A DNA stretch of 54,883 nucleotides from Paenibacillus cisolokensis (lineage in GTDB: Bacteria; Bacillota; Bacilli; Paenibacillales; Paenibacillaceae), in contig NZ_BOVJ01000172.1 in NCBI RefSeq assembly GCF_018403665.1, positions 1 through 54,883 of the forward strand, written 5' to 3'. Of this stretch, positions 48,782-54,883 are shown piece after piece. The notes beneath the pieces were generated by a model, which had not been told where the DNA came from, did no database searches, and saw only the letters and a list, made by a program, of their open reading frames with translations. Numbering within the stretch: the stretch's first letter is position 1; the number at the start of each line of letters is the position of its first letter. Both the position numbers and the translations under genes were made by a program.

Positions 48782-49572
48782 CGAAGCCGGGCACGATGAT
48801 GGGGAAGGAAGCATTCATGCAAAATATTGCCCGCCGGCTCGGACGAAGCGAGCCGCTTCGCGAGGCGCCGGCGCGCATGCTGAAGGGCGTGCCGGAATTT
48901 TATCGCGACCGCAAGCTGCACGGGGACGAGCTGGTGGAGGAATTCAGCCGCAACTGGATGGCGCTCAGCGGCAAAGTGCTGCTTGTGAGCGAAGCCGAGG
49001 CGGCGGTGACGATCGGGGCGTATGCGCGGGAAATTTGCAAAGAGCACGGCATCGAACGCGCCGCGCGCTGGGATCACCCCGAGCTGAACAAGCTCGGACT
49101 GGACGAGACGCTGGCCGAAGACGGCATCGCCGTGCTGCCGTGGCGGCCGGACGGCGCCGAAATCGCCGGTCTTGCGGACGGCGGCGCAAATCCGGATTCG
49201 TCCGGAGCGGCGGGCAATTGGGCGCGCCGTTCCGCATTGCTGCGGGCGGCCGAGACGTGCCGGCTCGGCATCGTCTGGCCGGATGTCGCGATCGCGAACA
49301 CCGCGACGCTGGCGCTGTTCAGCCATGGCGGCAAAGGCCGCTCCGTCAGTCTGCTGACGGACGCGCTGCTGGCGGTATTCCGCGCCGACCAGCTCGTTAC
49401 GCGCATGGGCGAGGCTTTCGAACGTTTCAAGGCGGCGCATCCGACGTTGGAGTCGATGCCGTCATCGCTGAACCTGATTACGGGACCGAGCCGCAGCGCC
49501 GATATCGAGAACGATTTGACGATCGGCATACACGGCCCCGGCAAAGTATACGCGGTCATTATTCGCCCGTGA
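48778..49572 (+). CDS. lutC: Lactate utilisation protein LutC
   Basis: 264 residues, LUD domain (DUF162): IGIVWPDVAIANTATLALFS-like segment, SLLTDALLAVFRADQLV and LNLITGPSRSADIENDLTIG, HGPGKVYAVII at the end. Third subunit of LutABC. ATGA overlap with lutB; GGAGGAGA ribosome site. Confidence 0.92.
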   Translation: MTKPGTMMGKEAFMQNIARRLGRSEPLREAPARMLKGVPEFYRDRKLHGDELVEEFSRNWMALSGKVLLVSEAEAAVTIGAYAREICKEHGIERAARWDHPELNKLGLDETLAEDGIAVLPWRPDGAEIAGLADGGANPDSSGAAGNWARRSALLRAAETCRLGIVWPDVAIANTATLALFSHGGKGRSVSLLTDALLAVFRADQLVTRMGEAFERFKAAHPTLESMPSSLNLITGPSRSADIENDLTIGIHGPGKVYAVIIRP

Positions 49573-49616
49573 CCCGAGCTTGCCGCAGGACAGCGGCAAA
49601 GCGGCAAGAAGAAGAC

Positions 49617-49660
49617 GGACTGCGGCCTTGCAGGGCGCGCAGTCCGTTCGCGTTTTTGGC
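49617..49660 (+). terminator. Terminator of lutABC
   Basis: GGACTGCG / CGCAGTCC stem (49617-49645), then TTCGCGTTTTT. Confidence 0.65.
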
Positions 49661-49735
49661 GGATGATTCATGCAAATCGGGCGAACCGGACAATGAACGA
49701 ACCCGGGAGCGAACGCATGAAGCGGGGGATTATCA

Positions 49736-49891
49736 ATGGATAAAGCCGTCCGGGCTGGCGGCGGGGATGCCGGAAAACTGCTGGACGCTCATCTGGACGA
49801 CCCGGACGGCGACGACTCGGGCGTCTGGTATGCGGAAATATGGAGCGCGGCCGATCTGTCGCGATTGGTTGAAAGCGGGCTGTTGCTGTGA
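49736..49891 (+). CDS. Short acidic peptide, hypothetical
   Basis: 51 residues, MDKAVRAGGGDAGKLLDAHL... ending DSGVWYAEIWSAADLSRLVE... The aromatic, ordered second half looks protein-like, and the region between the lut terminator and marR holds no other gene. The ribosome site is poor (GGGGGAT). Family not recognised; could be a chance frame. Confidence 0.35.
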   Translation: MDKAVRAGGGDAGKLLDAHLDDPDGDDSGVWYAEIWSAADLSRLVESGLLL

Positions 49892-49894
49892 TAT

Positions 49895-49911
49895 AGTTCA
49901 ATAATGAAACT
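49895..49911. promoter_or_regulatory. Putative MarR operator
   Basis: 17-bp dyad AGTTCAATAATGAAACT with 12 of 17 symmetric positions, within the promoter region 54 bases before marR. Placement and AT-rich dyad suit MarR autorepression. Confidence 0.5.
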
Positions 49912-49964
49912 GTATCATAGGTGAACGAATTGGGACAAGAGAAACAGACGGAGAGGGAGGATGT

Positions 49965-50423
49965 ATGGACGGCAACATGCTGGAGCAGCTGATCGAGCGC
50001 TACGAAATGGCGACGTTCTCCGTCAACCGGAGCCTGCACGTCATCCTGCGCGACCGGATGCCCGCCCAGCTCACGATCGAGCAGTATGGCGTGCTCCGCT
50101 ACATCGAGAGCCGGCAACTATGCCATTCGTCCGATTTGGCGGAATTTATGTGCGTCGGCAAAAGCGCCATAACGGCCATCGTGACGCGGCTCGTCGACAA
50201 AGGGCTGGTCGGCCGGAAGCCGGACGATCGCGACAGGCGAATTATCTGGCTTTATTTGACGCCGGAGGGCAAGCGGATGGTTGCGGATTGCAAAGCGGCG
50301 ATCGGCCGGATGCTGGCCGGGTATATCGGGTATTTCGAGGAAAAGGAAGCGCTCGGTTTTATCGAAACGTATGAGAAGCTTGCCGCCGTCATGGCGGAGG
50401 ACGAGAGGAGAAACAGGGAATGA
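49965..50423 (+). CDS. MarR-family transcriptional regulator
   Basis: 152 residues. Winged helix with LTIEQYGVLRYIESRQLCHS, DLAEFMCVGKSAITAIVTRL and the wing GLVGRKPDDRDRRIIWLYLT (the DxRxxR-type MarR wing). It overlaps the MMPL transporter gene by four bases (ATGA) and so most likely represses it together with itself. GGGAGG precedes the ATG. Confidence 0.9.
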   Translation: MDGNMLEQLIERYEMATFSVNRSLHVILRDRMPAQLTIEQYGVLRYIESRQLCHSSDLAEFMCVGKSAITAIVTRLVDKGLVGRKPDDRDRRIIWLYLTPEGKRMVADCKAAIGRMLAGYIGYFEEKEALGFIETYEKLAAVMAEDERRNRE

Positions 50424-53400
50424 AAACCGTCGTCAAGCTGAGATGGCTGATTCTGGCGCTGTGGATCGCCGCAGCGGCGGCATTGGCCGCCGGCGCGCCG
50501 GACATGGCGGCCCTCGTGCGGGACAAAGGGCAGATTACGTTACCGGAAGGCTATTCGTCTTCCGTGGCCGGCGAACTGCTCGCGGAATTCAAGGCGAGCG
50601 GGTCGGAAGGGGAAGGCGAGAAAGAGATATCGGCGGTTCTCGTTTTTCACCGGGATGAAGGTTTGCGCGACGAGGACTGGAAGGAGATCGAACGCGGCAT
50701 CGGGCTGCTGAAGGAAGGCCGGGATACATACGGCATCACCTCGGTTCTGACTCATTTCGACAACGAGGAATTGAAGGAGCAGTTCGCGGCCGAAGACGGC
50801 CGGACGGTACTGGCGATCGTCAACGCCGCGGCGGACGGGCGGACGGCCGCCGAGTTGCGGGACGATCTGTACGAAGCGCTGGCCGGTGTGAACGTGGAGC
50901 ATTATTATACGGCGGAATGGCTTATCAACGAGGATGTCATTCAGAGCTCCCAGGACGGCTTGCACAGAACCGAATGGATAACGGTCATCCTATTGCTCGT
51001 CATCTTGCTGATCGTATTCCGTTCGTTTATCGCGCCGCTCATTCCGCTGCTGACGGTGGGGATCAGCTATCTGGTATCCCAGTCGGTCGTTGCCTATCTG
51101 GTGGATTGGGTCGATTTCCCGCTGTCCAACTTTACGCAAATTTTTCTGGTGGCGGTTCTGTTCGGGATCGGCACCGATTACTGCATTCTGCTGATCAGCC
51201 GTTTCAAGGAAGAATTGTCGCACGGCCGGGACCGGACCGAAGCGATCGTCGAAACGTACCGGACGGCGGGGAAAACGGTCCTTTATGCCGGCGCCGTCGT
51301 GCTAATCGGCTTCGCCTCGATCGGGCTGTCCGCATTTTCGCTGTACCGGTCCGCCGTTGCCGTAGCGGTCGGCATTGCCGTCATGCTGCTGGCGCTCGTG
51401 ACGCTTGTGCCGTTCTTTATGGCGGTGCTCGGCAAGGCGATATTCTGGCCGTCCAGAGGGAAGCTGGAGCATCGGGACAACGCGTTGTGGGGAGCGGTCG
51501 GCCGGTTCTCGCTGCGCCGGCCGCTGTGGGCGCTCGTGCTGATCGCCGTGCTGGCGGCGCCGTTCCTGGCCGCTTATCAGGGACTGACCTCCTTTAATTC
51601 GCTGGAGGAAATCGGCGATAAATACAATTCGGTCAAAGCGTTCAACGCGATCGCGGACAGCTTCGGCCCCGGGGAATCGATGCCCGCCGAGGTGGTCGTG
51701 AAAGCGAAGGTGCCGCTCGACACGCAGCAGGGAATGGCGGCGATCGAACGCGTCAGCCGGGAGCTGATGCAAGTTGACGGGGTGAGCGCGGTGCGCAGCG
51801 CCGCCCGGCCGACCGGAAGCGCGCCGGACGATTTCCGCGTCGCGAACCAGATGGAGACGGTCGGCAGCGGGCTCAGCGAAGGCGAGGAAGCGCTCGGACA
51901 AATTGGCGAAGGCTTGAGCGAAGCGAGCCGGGCGCTCGGCGAGAATGCGCCGAAGCTGGAGGAAGCGGCAGGCGGCGTGTCGCAGCTGATTGCAGGAACG
52001 AATGAATTGAAGCAAGGCGTCGTGCAGCTCGGGGATGCGCTCAAGGCGATCGAGAGCGGACTGAAGGACGGCAGCAAAGGCGCGTCGGAGCTGGCCGCCG
52101 GCATGAAGCAGGCGCAGGACAGCGCCGAACAGCTGGCCGCAGGAGCGGCCGAGCTGCAGCGCAGCTACGAGCAGCTCGGCGGCGGACTGCAGCAGCTTAA
52201 GCGGGCATACGGCGAAGCGGCGAAGCAGGCTGCCGGACTATCGGACGGCCTGGCCCGGGTCGGACAGGGGCTCAGCGGTCTCGCCCGGAAATATCCCGAT
52301 CTGCAATCGGACGAAGATTTTATTGCGCTGCAGGGCGCCGTATCCGAGCTCGAGCAGGGCGCTTCGCGTCTCGGCGACGGTCTTGCGCAGCTGAACGAGC
52401 AGTTGTCCGGCATTGCGTCCGGGCTGAATCAGGCCAATGCCGGATTCCGTCAGGCGTCCGCCGGCCAGGCGGAACTGGCGAAGGGACTGCGGGCACTGAC
52501 CGCCGGCATCGGCGAGCTGCAGCGGGGGATCGCCCGGGCGGCTGCCGGCCAAGGGCGAATCGTCGGCGAAATGACATCGATGACGAACGGCTTCGATCAA
52601 ATGATCGAGGGGCAGAAAGAGCTGCAAGACGGTTTTGTCGAGCTGAACGGCCAGCTTGAGGAGCTGACGAAAGGACTGACGCAAAGCGCTGACGGACTGC
52701 TGCAAATTAAAGGCGGGTTGTCGGAGGCGGGAAGTTATTTGAACGGTCTGGCCGGGGAGCGCGACAACGATCTGAGCGGATGGTATTTGCCGGACGAAGC
52801 GCTTCAATCGGAACAGTTCCGGACGATACTCGATACGTATATGTCCGCCGATCGCACGATGACGACCTTCCAGGTCGTGCTGGACGGCAACCCGTACGAT
52901 GAACGGATGCTCGGTACGATCGATCTGGTGAAGGAGGCCGTAAAACGCGGCATCAAGGATACGCCGCTGGAAGGCGCGGAAATTGCGGTCGGGGGCGTAT
53001 CGAGCATGAACAACGACCTCAGCCATGTATCCGGAGAAGACTACTCGCGGACGGTCGTGGTCGTTATTGCGGCGATTTCGCTCATTCTCATTTTGCTGTT
53101 CCGTTCTGTCGTCATTCCGATCTATGTCATGCTGTCGCTGCTGCTGACGTTTTCACGTCGATGGCGGTGACGGAAGCGATTTTCGTCCATCTGCTCGGAT
53201 ACAGCGGCATCAGTTGGGCGGTTCCGTTCTTCGGCTTCGTGATGCTGATGGCGCTCGGCGTCGACTACAGCATTTTCTTGATGGGCCGGTTTAAGGAATA
53301 CCGGCACTTGCCGCCCGGAGAAGCGATTTTGACTGCCATGAAGAAGATGGGGGGCGTCATTATTTCCGCCGCTGTCATCCTTGGAGGAACGTTCGCGGCG

Positions 53401-53610
53401 ATGCTTCCTTCCGGCGTGCTGTCGCTGCTGCAAATCGCCACGATCGTTCTCGTCGGCCTGTTCCTGTACGCGCTCGTCATGCTGCCGCTCTTCATTCCGG
53501 TCATGGTGCGCACGTTCGGCGAGGCGAACTGGTGGCCGTTCATGAGAAGCGGCGAACGGCTGGCCGACGAAAGCCCGGCCGCTTCCGGACGGACCGTGCA
53601 GGACGTCTGA
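50420..53610 (+). CDS. MMPL/RND-type exporter, YdfJ-like (frameshift near C-terminus)
   Basis: About 1,063 residues after repair. Two MMPL halves, each with an external loop and a membrane bundle (first half GIGTDYCILLISRFKEELSH; second half LMALGVDYSIFLMGRFKEYR, the GxxxDY proton-relay motifs). The second external loop is expanded to about 300 residues of Gly/Ala/Leu/Gln heptads (SGLSEGEEALGQIGEGLSEA and many similar), a long coiled coil like that of YhgE/Pip proteins. The frame breaks at T-run 53150-53153; one added T gives LLLTFFTSMAVTEAIF and restores the last 150 residues. Coupled to marR. Probably exports lipids or drugs. Confidence 0.87.
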
Positions 53611-53650
53611 GCGAGGGACATTCCGCCCGGCGGAAGCGGCAAAGCATAAA

Positions 53651-53708
53651 GCAGAAAGCAGAAAGCAGAAAGCGCCCGATCCGCATGCAAGCGAATCGGG
53701 CGCTTGTT
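53651..53708. terminator. AGAAAGC tandem repeat and bidirectional terminator
   Basis: Three to four copies of the 7-mer AGAAAGC (53651-53673) run into the stem AAGCGCCCGAT (53670-53680) / ATCGGGCGCTT (53695-53705) between convergent genes. It should end both the MMPL and the minus-strand transcripts. Confidence 0.7.
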
Positions 53709-53760
53709 TCACCTGCCGGCCGCAGTCCGGCCCGTCCGGCGAACGCTGTCTTATGAGCCG

Positions 53761-54207
53761 TTATCTCGGTTTGACGATGTCGTTCGCGGCGATGCCGAGA
53801 AATTCGAACGCTTCGCGGAGCATCACGCTATCGTCGTCGTTCCAGAAGCTTTGGCTCACCCGGGCAATTTCCGAATTGCGGGAGATGCGGTCCATCTGCA
53901 TTTTCATAATGGCGCCGCTGCACAGCACCGCGACCTTGGAAACGAGCGGAAATACGGTGCGCTGCGCATCTTCCCATATGTCGTTCACTTCGGGCGAAAA
54001 TACGATCGCCCGGCCGTTGCGGATCATAAAGCGGTTGTCCACGAGCAGCTTCGGTTTGACGGGGGCGAATCCTTTCACCGAGCGGACGATAATGTCGGCC
54101 GCTTCGGTCGCTTCTTCCGTCGTCAGGCTGTCGAGCACTTGCCAGGCGAATACTTCGTTTGCTTTGTCGATGTGATGAATAAATTTCTGTCTGAGATTTG
54201 ATGCCAT
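53761..54207 (-). CDS. Hypothetical protein paired with the HDO-fold gene
   Basis: 148 residues, mostly helical: RQKFIHHIDKANEVFAWQVL, TTEEATEAADIIVRSVKGFA, KPKLLVDNRFMIRNGRAIVF, WEDAQRTVFPLVSKVAVLCS. I do not recognise the family. No signal peptide or membrane segment. ATG 54207 has AAGGAGGAG about 12 bases upstream, rather far. Its start lies 19 bases after the stop of the upstream gene, so the two form an operon and may act together. Confidence 0.7.
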   Translation of the reverse strand: MASNLRQKFIHHIDKANEVFAWQVLDSLTTEEATEAADIIVRSVKGFAPVKPKLLVDNRFMIRNGRAIVFSPEVNDIWEDAQRTVFPLVSKVAVLCSGAIMKMQMDRISRNSEIARVSQSFWNDDDSVMLREAFEFLGIAANDIVKPR

Positions 54208-54226
54208 AATGCCAGCTTGCTCCTCC

Positions 54227-54859
54227 TTATTCGAACCAGGAGGCGAGCATTTTGTCCAATGTGTCGCACGTATATTTGACAAGATGCTTCGCTTCCCGCA
54301 ACTCCTTGTCGGTCATGCCTCCGATGAGATGGTAGACGTCGCTGTGCTCTTCATCGGCTTCGCAGTGAATCGCCCAATATTCCAGGTTGTCGAAACCGAT
54401 TTCCTTCAGGATGCCGTAAGCGTGCAGGTATACGGCGTGGGCGAAGCCTTCGCTCGTGCTGTTGATAATGAGCAGCGACATCTGCTCGCTCATCGAAGCG
54501 ACGGCACGATATTGAAGGGAAATAAAATGCTCCGTTTCATAATTCGGCAGCGATCGCTCGGGATCCTCCAGGCCGATGCCGATCATCCATTTGCGCAGCA
54601 TCTCGGCGTGGTCTTTCTCTTCCTCGTAATGGGTGGAGAACACATCGTGCCCGACATCCGGAAACCGTTCCCAGCGAAGCTTCAGCAGCTCGCCAAAATG
54701 TTTCGACAGATGATACAGATGTCTGCACCACTTGAAATGCTCGGCCTTCGCTTCCTTTGGAAACTGGCGGAAAAAAGGGTTTTCCTTCTTCACTCTTGCC
54801 AGCTCGCTGTCGATGATTTCCTTGATGCTCTCGACAACTTCAGCAGCATTGGACGTCAT
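54227..54859 (-). CDS. Heme-oxygenase-fold protein, possible di-iron oxidase (HDO/TENA-like)
   Basis: 210 residues, all-helical. Acidic/His motifs resemble heme-oxygenase-like di-iron oxidases and the PqqC/TENA group: FPDVGHDVFSTHYEEEKDHAEM and WAIHCEADEEHSDVYHLIG, with a mid-helix containing SLLIINSTSEGFAHAVYLHA. The pairs E-x3-DH and E-x4-H could bind iron, but classic heme ligation cannot be claimed. GAGGAG precedes ATG 54859 near the right edge of the window. First gene of a two-gene operon with the unknown protein at 53761. Substrate unknown. Confidence 0.68.
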   Translation of the reverse strand: MTSNAAEVVESIKEIIDSELARVKKENPFFRQFPKEAKAEHFKWCRHLYHLSKHFGELLKLRWERFPDVGHDVFSTHYEEEKDHAEMLRKWMIGIGLEDPERSLPNYETEHFISLQYRAVASMSEQMSLLIINSTSEGFAHAVYLHAYGILKEIGFDNLEYWAIHCEADEEHSDVYHLIGGMTDKELREAKHLVKYTCDTLDKMLASWFE

Positions 54860-54883
54860 TTCATCACTCCTCGTATAGTATGT

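Overview
The window reads as a chromosomal segment of a GC-rich, spore-forming Gram-positive bacterium of the Paenibacillaceae (Paenibacillus/Cohnella-like). This rests on the mixture of B. subtilis-type genes (sigI-rsgI, lutABC with a FadR-type regulator, mnmL-mnmM, a T-box ilv-leu operon, an infC-rpmI-rplT operon with a terminating leader), strong AGGAGG ribosome sites, sigma-A promoters, a YesM/YesN-type two-component pair beside sugar ABC genes, and an overall GC near 58-60 percent. No rRNA, tRNA, CRISPR array or complete IS element is visible. The assignment is inference from gene content, not from a marker comparison.

Layout. 1-2.8 kb: a palindromic dispersed repeat, a broken TetR remnant, an rRNA methyltransferase with a long basic N-terminal extension and a tiny membrane protein. 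3-8.4 kb: a stalk-domain/HtrA-like protease, a B12-binding radical SAM protein, an RNA element resembling the 5' part of a group II intron lodged in the T-tract of a terminator, a second copy of the dispersed repeat, and a MerR/TipAS regulator with a textbook 19-bp-spacer promoter. 8.6-11.7 kb (minus): mnmL, mnmM, a VOC protein and manA. 12-15.6 kb: small protein, trmB, PAP2 phosphatase, GT2 glycosyltransferase. 15.9-24.7 kb: sensor kinase, AraC-type response regulator, cytosolic NagZ-like hydrolase and a CUT1 sugar importer without its ATPase, a likely amino-sugar or muropeptide uptake unit. 24.9-26.3 kb: infC operon. 26.4-26.7 kb: a probable type I toxin-antitoxin locus. 28-34.7 kb: ilvB-ilvN-ilvC-leuA-leuB behind a T-box. 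34.8-42.1 kb: peroxiredoxin, a small Cys-rich protein, sigI-rsgI, a degenerate RsbT-like protein with a histidine kinase, pepA. 42.3-49.6 kb: aldo/keto reductase, ZIP transporter, DRE-TIM aldolase, lutR and lutABC. 50-53.6 kb: MarR plus MMPL exporter. 53.7-54.9 kb: an unknown gene paired with a heme-oxygenase-fold (possible di-iron) protein.

A general warning for the reader: about seventeen reading-frame breaks occur, almost all of them consistent with the loss of one base, and most of those in a mononucleotide run inside an otherwise well preserved housekeeping gene. I read this as uncorrected homopolymer under-calling in the assembly rather than mass gene decay. Genes broken in mid-frame are typed pseudogene because the frame is broken as given, but most are probably intact in the organism. 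The most interesting biological item is the 30-residue toxin with a convergent antisense RNA sharing one bidirectional terminator (26.43-26.75 kb).
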